Of a DNA stretch of 52,859 nucleotides, positions 34,560 to 44,062 are shown one piece after another (position 1 is the stretch's first letter; each line of letters starts with the position of its first letter). The position numbers and the translations under genes are program-made. The stretch is from NCBI GenBank assembly GCA_944324445.1, contig CALUWL010000006.1, positions 1 to 52,859 on the forward strand. Reading direction: 5' to 3'. This stretch comes from Candidatus Gastranaerophilales bacterium. GTDB taxonomy: Bacteria > Cyanobacteriota > Vampirovibrionia > Gastranaerophilales > Gastranaerophilaceae. The notes under the pieces are model-generated. The model saw only the letters and a program-made list of their open reading frames with translations, was not told the origin of the DNA and ran no database searches.

Positions 34560-37500
34560 TTTGATTCCTCTTGTTTTATTCTATCATGTAAATCTTTCAT
34601 ACCGTCAAGGCTTAATGTGTATAATTCATCTTCGCTATATAGCTCAACTAATAGCGGATAATCGTGTATATCCGGAAATTCTGCGCTAAGTCCTAATTCT
34701 TGTTTTCTGCAAGTTTTATATATTTCTGTGTAGTATCTGTATAATTCATTAGTTAGATTTTTTTCATCCGGATTGTTTTTGATTTTTGCAAGCGCAGCTT
34801 TTATATCGTGATATATTGGTTTTGATACTGTTTCTTTGTTTTTCATGGAATCATATATAACATGCTCGTATTCTGCTGTTTCATCAATTACTCTTCCTCT
34901 GAATTGTAGTTCTGTGTTTTGACCGTATTGGTTAACTAAATTTATCTGCAGGGCGGTGTATCCGGAGTTTTTAACTCCGCTTGAATCAATTGATGCGCTT
35001 TTAGTTGGGAGTGTGCTGTAGAATTTTGCTTGAGCATTAGTGTCAAATAGATAAGCTGTTCCGTGTTTATCATATCTAATTTCGTATTGAGTGTTGCCTA
35101 TCATTGTTTCTTTTAAGGTTTTTTGATACCAATTTGCATAAGCTTGCTGGATTTGTGTTACTTGGCTTTTACTTAGGTATGGAATGCCGTTTTGTCCTGC
35201 GTAATTATTAATTTCGTTTATAACAATATCACCGTTTTCTATGCTCTGAGTAAGATTTTGAACAAAAGTTGCACTTTGTGCTTCACTTACTTTGTTAAGT
35301 ATGTTTGATTCAATATTTGCGAAATGTTCTAATTTTGCTTCAGGTATACCTGTTTTATTTCCGTTTAAGTAGCTGACAAAAAGATCTATATCTTTGCTGC
35401 TTTCAAACATTTCAGATGAAATCTTAAGATTTTTAATGGTATCAGAAGTTAATGCATCGGTATTTATAACAATTCTTACTCCTTGGCTATCTCCAATGAG
35501 CCCTTTTGTTTCTTCTATGCTTTCAGGTAAGTCGCATTTTAGTTCAAGAATTTTATTTCTTATTTTGCTATATGTTGAATCTTCGCCTTTTGCTCTTGCG
35601 CTTACTTTTCCCGTTTCATTATCTGAAGTATATATACCGTGTTCATCAGCTAAGACATTTTTTTCAACCCTAAAACCAAGAATTTCTCCTATGCTTTCCA
35701 TAGTATTTCTTGTATAGGTTTCGGATGAATATAGATTAGAAAGTTCTTGAGCATAACTTCTTATTTTTTGATCGCTAACTCCTTCTTGGATTATATCTTG
35801 AGCTGTAGCTAGCCTTTTTTCATCTATAGTGCCGCCATTTTCTATTATTTTTTCTATGGCTTCATTAAGTGTTTTTTGTCCGTAGTATATTCTCAATTCT
35901 TTATTATTTTTAATGTCGCCTTCAGGTATTATTTCTTCTGAAGATATATTTTTTTCTAATAATTGCGTATCTGGATTTTTTGGCGTTTCTCCTGTGGTTT
36001 TAGGAATATCTAATGTTTCATCATTTGTTTTTATTGGTGATATATCGGGTGTTTCAAATTCTGTAACCTTAGCTATGTCAATTGTTTCTTCGCTTATTTT
36101 TGGAACAGTAACATCATATTCTTTTGGTGTTGAAATATTGATATCTGCATTTTTACCTAAAGCACTAATTGCTTTATAGCCTCTTATACCGGTTATAATA
36201 TCAATCATTCCGGATAATCCGTTGCCGCTAAAATTCAATTCGCCTGTTGTAAGATAATCAACACCCATTCCAAGTCCTACATCAGTAGCAGTTTCTACTG
36301 CTGTACCTGCTATAGATGCTAATTTAATATTTTTTCCGCTGCTTAGAATTCCTTGTTTTACGCTATTTCCGATATTGTTTGCACTGTAACCTATTCTAAA
36401 ACCTATAGCAATCAGGGCTGCTTCTTTAAATGTTTCTTCTATTAAGCTATTCCAATCATCCTCATCGGTGTTATTAGTTAACATATTAACGGCATCAATT
36501 GTGTTATCTATTGCTGCAGCTCCTAAGGCAACATAGCCAAATGGAGGGAATATAAAGCTGAGTCCGATAGAACCAAGTGAAATTAAGTTTGATAATTTAT
36601 CCGCGTATGAGTCCATATCTGAAATGTAATTATCCAGGGCAGTTTGTAAATTATTGCTGCCTAAAGCTTTAGAATAAGATTCTTGATACTGCCTATATGC
36701 TTCTTCGGGCGTCAGTCCGTTTTGTTTTTCAAATTCTTCTTCAAATCTTTGAGTTAGAATATTGTTATTTTTAACATCTTCATTAATTTGCCACATCAGA
36801 TTTTCAAAAAAAGGCGTATTTTGGCTTAATTTTTGATATTTTTCATATTCTTCATTTTTGTATAATTCTATAAGTTCAGCAGGGTTATATGTTGCTTTTA
36901 TTGTACCTGTTAAGCTATCATATTTTCCGATAGAATTTAGCATATAAAAGTTATCATCATACGGTTTTATTGTGTAGATGTATTCAATTTCTCCGTATTC
37001 ATTTTCCACAGCTTCAATTGATTGCAGTTCGCCTTCGCTGTAGATATCTTTTGATACGGCATTTTCTTTTAAAATCGATGAATAGTAATTATTGAAGGCT
37101 TCTATTGCTTTAGTTTTGTCGTTATTACTTGATTTTAAAAATTCACCAAATACTTCATCTACGCTTTTTCCGCTGAGGTTTTGTTGTAATTGGTATGCTG
37201 TATAATAGCCTGTATTTAATCCGGAATAAATATAGTTCTTTATTGTATAGTCTTGAATATTATTTATATCATATTCAACACCTGTCAGAAATTTATATAA
37301 AGAATTAAAATCTGAGCTTATTTTTGTATCTAAGAAATTTTCATCAAAATTATTTGTATCTATTTGATAGTAAAAATTTAAGAACTGATTATTTTTATAA
37401 TCACCAAGCTCACTTAATTTTATACTTTCATTTTCGCTAATTTTAATTGTAAAATCGTTGTTTTCATCTTTGCTTATTATGATATCCGGATTGTTAAAAT

Positions 37501-38146
37501 CTTTATTTTTATTTGTAAATTCGTTAAATTTTTCTATAGCCTCATTTTCATCTTGATAGTATTCAAGGAATTTGTAAAATTGATCTACTATATTCCCGCC
37601 GCTTTCTTTGTTGATTTTTCTTATAAATTCTTCTTTTAAAATTTCTTCGCTTGTAGAGTAATCTTTGTTTATAAAAGATGTCAGTATCTTAATTGAATTA
37701 TTTTGGCTTTCAAATTCCTCTTCAAGCATTTCTCTTGTTATGCCAAGCCCTGTAATATCTTTAATTGAGTTATAGATGCTATCTATAAACCCTTCTTTTG
37801 TTAATTGACTGTCATATTGTTCATATATACCGCTAAAAGAGGAATTGAGCTGGTTTATGGCTAATATTTGTCCGTATTCTTCTTGGCTTAAATCATCTCT
37901 ATCTGTGTAATTTCCTACTATTTCATATAAATATTCTGTTGAAATTTCATCAAGTTGTTGTTCAGCTGTTGGGTAAGTTGGATAATCGCTTGTTGTTAAT
38001 GAATTTGCTTCAATTGTTTCACTTGTTGAAAAGTCTTCATTAAAAATTAGCTCATCTATATTTTGAGCTATGGAATTATCTTTAGGAAAAGATAATTTAA
38101 TGGGTTTTTGTAAAAATTGGTTATTTATTTTTAAATCTTCAGACAT
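34556..38146 (-). CDS. Giant protein with C-terminal RelA/SpoT-like nucleotidyltransferase domain
   Basis: The 1196-residue product has no signal peptide. Residues about 60-520 are helical and acidic with loosely repeated segments. Residues about 525-680 form a hydrophobic, Gly/Ala-rich region (IGLSFIFPPFGYVALGAAA; AGTAVETATDVGLGMGVDYL) like the translocation regions of polymorphic toxins, followed by a Thr/Pro/Glu-rich linker. The C-terminal part carries RelA/SpoT-fold motifs: ARAKGEDSTYSKIRNK (about 850-865), GDSQGVRIVI (about 885), GYTALQINL and ELQFRGR, then EYEHVIYD (about 1090). The key Asp and Glu are present; the common His of GYxSLH is Gln. A (p)ppGpp/(p)ppApp-type or RNA-pyrophosphorylating effector is inferred. 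ATG 38146 is preferred to GTG 38158. Confidence 0.8.
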   Translation of the reverse strand: MSEDLKINNQFLQKPIKLSFPKDNSIAQNIDELIFNEDFSTSETIEANSLTTSDYPTYPTAEQQLDEISTEYLYEIVGNYTDRDDLSQEEYGQILAINQLNSSFSGIYEQYDSQLTKEGFIDSIYNSIKDITGLGITREMLEEEFESQNNSIKILTSFINKDYSTSEEILKEEFIRKINKESGGNIVDQFYKFLEYYQDENEAIEKFNEFTNKNKDFNNPDIIISKDENNDFTIKISENESIKLSELGDYKNNQFLNFYYQIDTNNFDENFLDTKISSDFNSLYKFLTGVEYDINNIQDYTIKNYIYSGLNTGYYTAYQLQQNLSGKSVDEVFGEFLKSSNNDKTKAIEAFNNYYSSILKENAVSKDIYSEGELQSIEAVENEYGEIEYIYTIKPYDDNFYMLNSIGKYDSLTGTIKATYNPAELIELYKNEEYEKYQKLSQNTPFFENLMWQINEDVKNNNILTQRFEEEFEKQNGLTPEEAYRQYQESYSKALGSNNLQTALDNYISDMDSYADKLSNLISLGSIGLSFIFPPFGYVALGAAAIDNTIDAVNMLTNNTDEDDWNSLIEETFKEAALIAIGFRIGYSANNIGNSVKQGILSSGKNIKLASIAGTAVETATDVGLGMGVDYLTTGELNFSGNGLSGMIDIITGIRGYKAISALGKNADINISTPKEYDVTVPKISEETIDIAKVTEFETPDISPIKTNDETLDIPKTTGETPKNPDTQLLEKNISSEEIIPEGDIKNNKELRIYYGQKTLNEAIEKIIENGGTIDEKRLATAQDIIQEGVSDQKIRSYAQELSNLYSSETYTRNTMESIGEILGFRVEKNVLADEHGIYTSDNETGKVSARAKGEDSTYSKIRNKILELKCDLPESIEETKGLIGDSQGVRIVINTDALTSDTIKNLKISSEMFESSKDIDLFVSYLNGNKTGIPEAKLEHFANIESNILNKVSEAQSATFVQNLTQSIENGDIVINEINNYAGQNGIPYLSKSQVTQIQQAYANWYQKTLKETMIGNTQYEIRYDKHGTAYLFDTNAQAKFYSTLPTKSASIDSSGVKNSGYTALQINLVNQYGQNTELQFRGRVIDETAEYEHVIYDSMKNKETVSKPIYHDIKAALAKIKNNPDEKNLTNELYRYYTEIYKTCRKQELGLSAEFPDIHDYPLLVELYSEDELYTLSLDGMKDLHDRIKQEESK

Positions 38147-38224
38147 AATACACAGCACCGCAGTTACTTTTATTTACGGCACAATGTGTCAATGTCTTTG
38201 ATTTTTAATGATATTTATTAAGTT

Positions 38225-38845
38225 TTATGAATTTTTTAAATTTTTAATATGATGAGCTATATAAATTATGCCTAATATTAAGCAAATAAGTATTATAACA
38301 GCGTCAAACTTATGCCAGATGTGTTTTAGGGTTTCTGTGTTTTCGCCGAGTTTAACGCCTACGTATACAAGAACATAGCTCCAAACAAGAGAACCTAAGA
38401 AAGTAAAAGTAAAGAAAAATCTTTTTTTTGCTCTTAATATTCCCGCAGGTAATGATATAAAAGTTCTTACCACAGGCAGCATTCTGCATATAAAAAACGA
38501 CCAGTCGCCATATTTTTCAACCCATTTATCTGCTATTTCAAGGTCATGCTTTGATATAAGAAAATATTTGCCGTATTTTTCAATAAATTTTCTGCCGCCA
38601 AAGTATCCTAAATAATATGACGGAATTGAACCTATGACGCATCCTATGGCGCCATATAATGCAGCAGTATGTATTGAAAAAGCACCTTTTGTTACCATAT
38701 ATCCTGCAAAAGGTAAAATTGCTTCAGATGGCAGCGGTATATTGCATGATTCTATTGCCATTAATAGCGCTATTCCCCATGGTCCCATTGTAGTAATAAC
38801 TTCTTGTATCCAATTTATAACTCCACTTAAAATCGTATTTATCAT
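38225..38845 (-). CDS. DedA/VTT-family membrane protein
   Basis: The 206-residue product has the DedA layout: an opening amphipathic region, the re-entrant loop motif ESCNIPLPSEAILPFAGY, GSIPSYYLGYFGGRKFIEKYG, the RMLPVVRTFISLPAGI block with its essential arginines, and a C-terminal helix. DedA proteins are lipid scramblases/flippases, some recycling undecaprenyl phosphate or phosphatidylethanolamine. AAGGAGAG precedes the start. The divergent gene is GDP-fucose synthase, 99 bases away. Confidence 0.94.
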   Translation of the reverse strand: MINTILSGVINWIQEVITTMGPWGIALLMAIESCNIPLPSEAILPFAGYMVTKGAFSIHTAALYGAIGCVIGSIPSYYLGYFGGRKFIEKYGKYFLISKHDLEIADKWVEKYGDWSFFICRMLPVVRTFISLPAGILRAKKRFFFTFTFLGSLVWSYVLVYVGVKLGENTETLKHIWHKFDAVIILICLILGIIYIAHHIKNLKNS

Positions 38846-38944
38846 TTCTTCTCTCCTTGTCAGTTTATTATATTTTATCTTTAAAATTATCTATGTAAAA
38901 TTTTTATTTTTCTTGTAGGATAATTATATCTAAAGAGGGTTTAT

Positions 38945-39880
38945 ATGAAAGATAAAAAAATATTTATAGCAGGTCATAGAGGGCTTGTTGGAAGTGCAAT
39001 TAAGCGCGAACTTGAAAGAAAAGGATATAGTAATTTTGTTTTAAGAACACATAAAGAATTAGATTTAACCGATTCTGCTGCCGTTGACGAGTTCTTTGAA
39101 GTTGAAAAACCTCAATGGGTATTTCTTGCTGCAGCTAAAGTAGGCGGAATATACGGAAACAATACGTATCCTGTTGAATTCATGCTGGAAAATTTAAAAA
39201 TCCAAAACAATATAATTGAAAATTCATATAAAAATAATGTTGAAAAACTTTTATTTTTAGGTTCTTCTTGTATTTATCCCAAGGTTACTCCGCAGCCTAT
39301 GAAAGAGATACACCTTTTATCTAATTATCTTGAGCCGACAAACGAAGGGTATGCTTTAGCTAAAATTTGCGGAATAAAGTTGTGTAACGCTTATAACAGA
39401 CAATACGGCACAAATTATATTTCAGTCATGCCTTGTAATTTGTATGGAATAAACGATAATTATCATCCTGAAAATGCTCATGTTATACCTATGTTAATCA
39501 GGCGTTTCCATGAAGCAAAATTAAAAGGTCTAAAAGAAGTTACAATTTGGGGCACTGGCATGCCAAGACGAGAATTTTTGTGTTCGGATGATTTAGCAAA
39601 TGCTGTTGTTTATTTAATGGAAAATAAAAATAAAGATGATATAAAAGATGGTTTTATAAATATAGGTTATGGCAGCGATATCACAATTATGGAACTTGCA
39701 GAATTAATTAAAGAGACTGTTGGTTTTGAAGGTGAAATCAAGTTAGATAAAACTAAACCTGATGGCACCATGTTAAAACTTATGGATGTTTCGAGAATGA
39801 AAGAATTTGGTTGGGAAGCTAAAATTAATTTAAAAGAAGGGCTTAAAATCAGCTATAATGATTTTTTGAGTAGAATATAA
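38945..39880 (+). CDS. fcl: GDP-L-fucose synthase
   Basis: This epimerase-reductase makes GDP-L-fucose from GDP-4-keto-6-deoxymannose. The 311-residue product shows the NADP Rossmann motif [18 protein letters not shown], the catalytic region LGSSCIYPK with the downstream Tyr-x3-Lys as [29 protein letters not shown], and [11 protein letters not shown]. The size is standard. GDP-mannose dehydratase, the preceding enzyme, is not in this window. It overlaps the next glycosyltransferase by one base (TAATG), so fucose may go into a surface glycan made by the neighbours. Confidence 0.95.
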   Translation: MKDKKIFIAGHRGLVGSAIKRELERKGYSNFVLRTHKELDLTDSAAVDEFFEVEKPQWVFLAAAKVGGIYGNNTYPVEFMLENLKIQNNIIENSYKNNVEKLLFLGSSCIYPKVTPQPMKEIHLLSNYLEPTNEGYALAKICGIKLCNAYNRQYGTNYISVMPCNLYGINDNYHPENAHVIPMLIRRFHEAKLKGLKEVTIWGTGMPRREFLCSDDLANAVVYLMENKNKDDIKDGFINIGYGSDITIMELAELIKETVGFEGEIKLDKTKPDGTMLKLMDVSRMKEFGWEAKINLKEGLKISYNDFLSRI

Positions 39881-40671
39881 TGAAAAAATTATCAATAATT
39901 ACGGTTTGCAGAAATCAAAAAGATATTCAAGATACTATTGATAGCGTTGTAGTGCAGACATTTAAAGATTTTGAATGGATTGTAATTGATGGCGCTTCAA
40001 ATGATGGTACTCTAGAAAAATTAAAAAGGGTTGAAGATAAAATAGATATTTTAGTATCTGAACCTGATAAAGGCATATATAATGCAATGAATAAAGGTAT
40101 AAAGCTTGCAAAAGGTGAGTATCTTTTATTTTTAAATGGCGGAGATAATTTGGTTTCAGCAGATATTTTAGAAAAAGTTTTTGCTATGAATATTGATGCT
40201 GATGTTATATACGGTAACACCAATATGGTAAATCCTGATAATTCATTTCACCATTTTTGGAAAGTCGGAGTGATTGAGGATAAGGATTATTTTATTTTTG
40301 GAAATATTTCTCATCAATCTTCTTTTATTAAAAGAGAACTATTTGATAAATACGGTTTATATAATGAAGAAAATAAGATATGCTCTGATGCGGAAGGGTT
40401 TTTAGTTTTCTTAAAAAACGGCGCCAGCTTTAAAAAAATTGAATTAACAATTTCAAATCACAAAAATGACGGTATTTCTTCAATTGACAAAAAAAGATGT
40501 TTAATTGAAAGAAAAGAAATGGTTAAAAAATATTATTCGGATAAACAAATTGATAAAAGAATATATAAACTTGTCAGTTTTCCTCAGAAAATATTTTCTT
40601 TAAAAAATATGGGGTCAATGAAATGCCTGTTTATTTTTGGAATCTTATTTAAGTTCAACAGATTCAGGTAA
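39880..40671 (+). CDS. Family 2 glycosyltransferase
   Basis: The 263-residue product is a GT-A fold inverting transferase. It has SIITVCRNQ, VVQTFKDFEWIVIDGASNDG with the nucleotide-binding Asp, EPDKGIYNAMNKGI and the LFLNGGDNL segment, which replaces the DxD motif by GGDN as in WcaA/WcaE-type transferases that follow GDP-fucose genes. One-base overlap with fcl suggests a fucose or related acceptor step. Its 3' end overlaps the convergent GT8 gene by 27 bases. Confidence 0.92.
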   Translation: MKKLSIITVCRNQKDIQDTIDSVVVQTFKDFEWIVIDGASNDGTLEKLKRVEDKIDILVSEPDKGIYNAMNKGIKLAKGEYLLFLNGGDNLVSADILEKVFAMNIDADVIYGNTNMVNPDNSFHHFWKVGVIEDKDYFIFGNISHQSSFIKRELFDKYGLYNEENKICSDAEGFLVFLKNGASFKKIELTISNHKNDGISSIDKKRCLIERKEMVKKYYSDKQIDKRIYKLVSFPQKIFSLKNMGSMKCLFIFGILFKFNRFR

Positions 40672-41607
40672 TTTGCTTTTTATTTTAATTCCAAGAATAC
40701 AAGTAAGCTTTCTTTGTCTTGATTTTAAGATTTTTTTTGAAAAAATGTATTCCCACCATTTTAATCTGAAATCATAGTCTTCGTATATTTTTTTGACTTC
40801 TTTTATGAATTGTGTTTTTTTAGCTATATTCCAAAAGTCTTTATAAAATCTTGTTTTGTATTGCCAAGGTTTTTTAACTACATAATGAAGAATAATTGCA
40901 TTTTTATCGTTTTCAATCGCCTGTTTTTTGCCGAAAAATTTTTGATATGTTTTATAAAAATCACCCATATAATTAAATTTTATATTTATTAATTTTGTTT
41001 TATTTTCAAAAACTATATTTAATATATCTTGATCAGGGCAGCTTAATAAATCTGAAAGTTCAATAGTTTTATCTATGCAGGTTTTCATTAGGTTTGTTTT
41101 AATTAATTCCTCAATATTAATTAGAAGTACGCCTGCATTAAAGTAATTTTTTGTGTTTTTATAATTTGGATATATTTTTTCCTTTAAATATATTCCGTTT
41201 TGTTCGTAGAAATCTTCGCTAACAGCACCCAATATATTTTCTTTTAAATCTTCAATAAATAGTTCTTTTATATCACCTTTTACTATTATGTCGCTATCTA
41301 AATATATTGCCTTTTTCAATTCAGGTTTTATTTCGGGGATGAAATATCTTGCAAAGGTGTTAATTGAATAATGTCTTAAATTTGGGAAGCGTTCGAGATT
41401 GAATTTGCTTATGTCAATATATTCAATTGTTTTGTTGTTGAATTTTTCAAGACTTTTTTCTATTTTTACTTTTGAATTGTCTGTTATTTTATTTGCAAGC
41501 ACTATAAAATCAATCGATTCTTTTGTATTTTCAAGAACCGAATACATTGTAGTACACAAAAAAGGTGCGTAATTTTCATCGCTTGCAACAAATATAGGTA
41601 TGTTCAT
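40645..41607 (-). CDS. Family 8 glycosyltransferase
   Basis: The 320-residue product has the GT8 core: an opening IPIFVASDENYAPFLCTTMY, YLDSDIIVKGDI with the DxD metal motif near residue 107, FNAGVLLINIEEL, CPDQDILNIVF, and LHYVVKKPWQ. These retaining enzymes use UDP-glucose or UDP-galactose, as in lipopolysaccharide or capsule assembly. The basic C-terminus is typical for membrane association. It follows the pair at 41649-43852 on the same strand with a 41-base gap. Confidence 0.92.
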   Translation of the reverse strand: MNIPIFVASDENYAPFLCTTMYSVLENTKESIDFIVLANKITDNSKVKIEKSLEKFNNKTIEYIDISKFNLERFPNLRHYSINTFARYFIPEIKPELKKAIYLDSDIIVKGDIKELFIEDLKENILGAVSEDFYEQNGIYLKEKIYPNYKNTKNYFNAGVLLINIEELIKTNLMKTCIDKTIELSDLLSCPDQDILNIVFENKTKLINIKFNYMGDFYKTYQKFFGKKQAIENDKNAIILHYVVKKPWQYKTRFYKDFWNIAKKTQFIKEVKKIYEDYDFRLKWWEYIFSKKILKSRQRKLTCILGIKIKSKLPESVELK

Positions 41608-41648
41608 TTTTTCTCCGTTTATTTTATGTAAGTTATTTTACCATAAAA

Positions 41649-42845
41649 TTATTTAAGAAAATTATGAAATACTTTTATTTCTTGAGGTCTTATGACTTTT
41701 TTGATTATTGAATCTGTTTGTTCGCTTTGATTATTATTTTTCTTTTTTGCTTCAGGATTGTTTTTTAAGTATTTCTTTTCGAGTCTTTTTTGATTTAGTG
41801 CAGGAAGCCCAAAGCCTAAATAAGATACTTCAATTCCAAGAGCAGCCGTTTTTAATATCGCTGTTAAGCCCAATGCTTCTCTTGAAAGAGCATTATCCTT
41901 GTCTTTGAAGAATTCAATTAAAGCATTTTCGACATTTTTATTTATTGATGTTGTGTTCTTTTTAAATTCTTCGTAGCCTTTTTCTTTTATTTCTTCAAAA
42001 GCCTTTTTGATTGATTGTGCGTTTTCTATTTGTTTTTGAATATTTTTATCCCAAGTGCCGTCTGCATTTGCTGTCCTTATTGCATGAGTTATTAGGCCTT
42101 CAACTTTTTTCTTGCCTGCTTTTTTGTTACCTTCAAGAATAACTCTTTGAGATTCAATTAAAGCATCCATAATTTTGTCAAATATCTTTTTAGAGCTTCC
42201 GCCTTCAGCAGGTATCGAATCCATAAATTTAATTATTTCATCTATAGATTTATATCCTGAACATTTAGAGATAAATTCGTCATTTTTGAACGCAACTACT
42301 CCGCCTGTAGGATGAACTGTATTTAAAATATTTTTTCCTATTGTTTTTAATTTTTGAAGAGGACTATTGATAAATTCTCTGCCTTTTTCTTTAATTCCTT
42401 CAAATCCTTTAAGCGTTGAATTAAATAATTTTTCATAAGGCTTATTTGTCATAGGTAAACCGCTTAATTTTGTAGCTAATCCTGCAACTACTGAATTCAT
42501 TGATTTAAGAGCAAACAACATAATTAAAACTGTTTGACAATCTCTGAAAAGAATTTCTATTATTTCGTCTTTTGTTGCTTCTTTATTATCAGGATTTCTT
42601 TTTGCTGCTGTCATAACCCTTGGGATAATTACCGTTCCCACCATAAGAGCTGCAAGAGAAACAAAAGGATTGTCAGGACCTGTTGGTTCTACTGTCTTTA
42701 GCACTTTTGAGATAAATGTATCTTTATCAGGTGTTTTTTCTACAGCTCTGCTAAGGTTTTCACCTATTTTAGTGCAAGCTTTTTCCATTTTTTTTGAAAC
42801 ACCTTGAATAAAAGAACTAGAGGTTATTTTATTTATAGCTGACAT
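41649..42845 (-). CDS. Lineage-type protein with hydrophobic central segments
   Basis: The 398-residue product is not a named family. It has an N-terminal polar part, a conserved-looking block NPFVSLAALMVGTVIIPRVM that is probably a membrane helix, and the sequence RNPDNKEATKDEIIEILFRD before a second hydrophobic stretch (TVLIMLFALKSMNSVVAGLA). The middle is helical and lysine-rich, and a hydrophobic stretch recurs near residue 340. Its start overlaps the stop of the gene upstream (TAATG). From memory, proteins of this sort recur in Gastranaerophilales, which supports the placement of the organism. Confidence 0.8.
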   Translation of the reverse strand: MSAINKITSSSFIQGVSKKMEKACTKIGENLSRAVEKTPDKDTFISKVLKTVEPTGPDNPFVSLAALMVGTVIIPRVMTAAKRNPDNKEATKDEIIEILFRDCQTVLIMLFALKSMNSVVAGLATKLSGLPMTNKPYEKLFNSTLKGFEGIKEKGREFINSPLQKLKTIGKNILNTVHPTGGVVAFKNDEFISKCSGYKSIDEIIKFMDSIPAEGGSSKKIFDKIMDALIESQRVILEGNKKAGKKKVEGLITHAIRTANADGTWDKNIQKQIENAQSIKKAFEEIKEKGYEEFKKNTTSINKNVENALIEFFKDKDNALSREALGLTAILKTAALGIEVSYLGFGLPALNQKRLEKKYLKNNPEAKKKNNNQSEQTDSIIKKVIRPQEIKVFHNFLK

Positions 42846-43852
42846 TATTTAACCTCCTTTTCTTTTTTGTTTTTTCCTGCTTCATCATATATAGCTGAAG
42901 CATTCGGGTTGACTCCGCCTGATGCCCAAGTGTATATTTTAGGAATAAATGACATCAACACGCCTGTAATTGCAAACATTGAAATAAATGTTATTACACG
43001 TTTTCCAAGGAAAGAATTCTTGAAATTGTTTATATTTTCTTTTGTTGCATCCAGCATATTTCCGTCTTTGCTGAATTTTTTTGCAAAATCTTGAGCATAT
43101 GCTGTTATGTATTCTACATAGTTCTTAAATTTAGTTGCGCCTTCTTTGCCTGCGTTGTTTATGCTGTATTTAGCCATTGTGAAATCGGTGCTTTGGTAGC
43201 TATCTTTATTTCTTTTTATGATACTTTCAAACACATCTTGCAAATTGGAGAAAGCTTCTGCAACTGTTTTTTTGGCTTCTTTTTTACCTGTAGCCTTGAG
43301 AAGTTCTTTATTATTTAGAATATCTGCTTTATCTTTATAGTTTTTAAATGCTTTTAATAAATCAGTTACATCGCTATCGATAGCTTCTTTGCCTGAAGTT
43401 TTTGTAATTAAATCCCTTAATACTGTAGCATAGAAGTCATTTTCATTTATTGAATTTTTATTTGAAGCTGCTTGCTGCATTAAGTATGATAAGTTAAAGA
43501 TATTTTCTGTGTGTGTATCAACTGTTTTACCTGCTTTTTTAGCTAATGCAAGTATTGCAATTGGTGCTATACACATGGTTGGACCTGTTAAAAATTCTCT
43601 TATGCCTTCTTGTCTTACAGCTGCAAAATTTATTTTGTGAGTATAGCTATATCCTGCCATAGCGCCTTTGTATGTTCTTGGAAAATTGGTTCCGAACATA
43701 TCTTCTACGGTAAATTGAAGCGCTCTTCCTCCGTTATCCACAAACTGCCAAAAGTTAATAAGAGCGTCTACTCCTCCTTTGAATGATGTTTGTTCATTAT
43801 TTTTGTTGTTTGTTTGTTTGGGATTGCTATTGTTTATGGCTGATATTCTCAC
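42845..43852 (-). CDS. Lineage-type protein with MRI...SFKGG N-terminus
   Basis: The 335-residue product starts at a GTG (AAAAGG five bases upstream) with MRISAINNSNPKQ and an EQTSFKGG motif at about residue 22, a pattern that recurs at the N-terminus of many proteins in this lineage and also at the right edge of this window. A hydrophobic segment near residues 95-105 and one near 290-305 could be membrane helices; the rest is helical and lysine-rich. It is coupled to the next gene by a TAATG overlap. Function unknown; a cell-envelope or organelle-like scaffold role is speculation. Confidence 0.8.
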   Translation of the reverse strand: MRISAINNSNPKQTNNKNNEQTSFKGGVDALINFWQFVDNGGRALQFTVEDMFGTNFPRTYKGAMAGYSYTHKINFAAVRQEGIREFLTGPTMCIAPIAILALAKKAGKTVDTHTENIFNLSYLMQQAASNKNSINENDFYATVLRDLITKTSGKEAIDSDVTDLLKAFKNYKDKADILNNKELLKATGKKEAKKTVAEAFSNLQDVFESIIKRNKDSYQSTDFTMAKYSINNAGKEGATKFKNYVEYITAYAQDFAKKFSKDGNMLDATKENINNFKNSFLGKRVITFISMFAITGVLMSFIPKIYTWASGGVNPNASAIYDEAGKNKKEKEVK

Positions 43853-43886
43853 TAAAACCTTTTCCTTTCTAGGAACACAAAATATT

Positions 43887-43908
43887 AAAAACTTCTAAAA
43901 AAGTTTTT
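43887..43908. terminator. Terminator-like hairpin between ribF and the 43852 gene
   Basis: AAAAACTT (43887-43894) pairs with AAGTTTTT (43901-43908) around CTAAAA, next to A and T runs on both sides. It sits in the 210-base spacer between ribF and the GTG-started gene. A second AT stem, TTAAGAAA/TTTCTTAA, lies at 43920-43943. I see no gene in this spacer. Confidence 0.6.
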
Positions 43909-44062
43909 TTGCTATTTTTTTAAGAAAAATTTTAATTTCTTAACAATACAGAATTTTAAGAGCAAGTTTTATGTTACCATAATTTCATAAAATGTAAATA
44001 GTACACTTGTAAAAATATTAATAAATTTAACATATTTTAGTTTTTGTTGTTAAATTATTAGA

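Noticed and set aside
38147-38158. GTG start for the giant gene
   Set aside because: It would add four residues with no clear ribosome site; ATG 38146 is simpler, though the ribosome site there is also weak.
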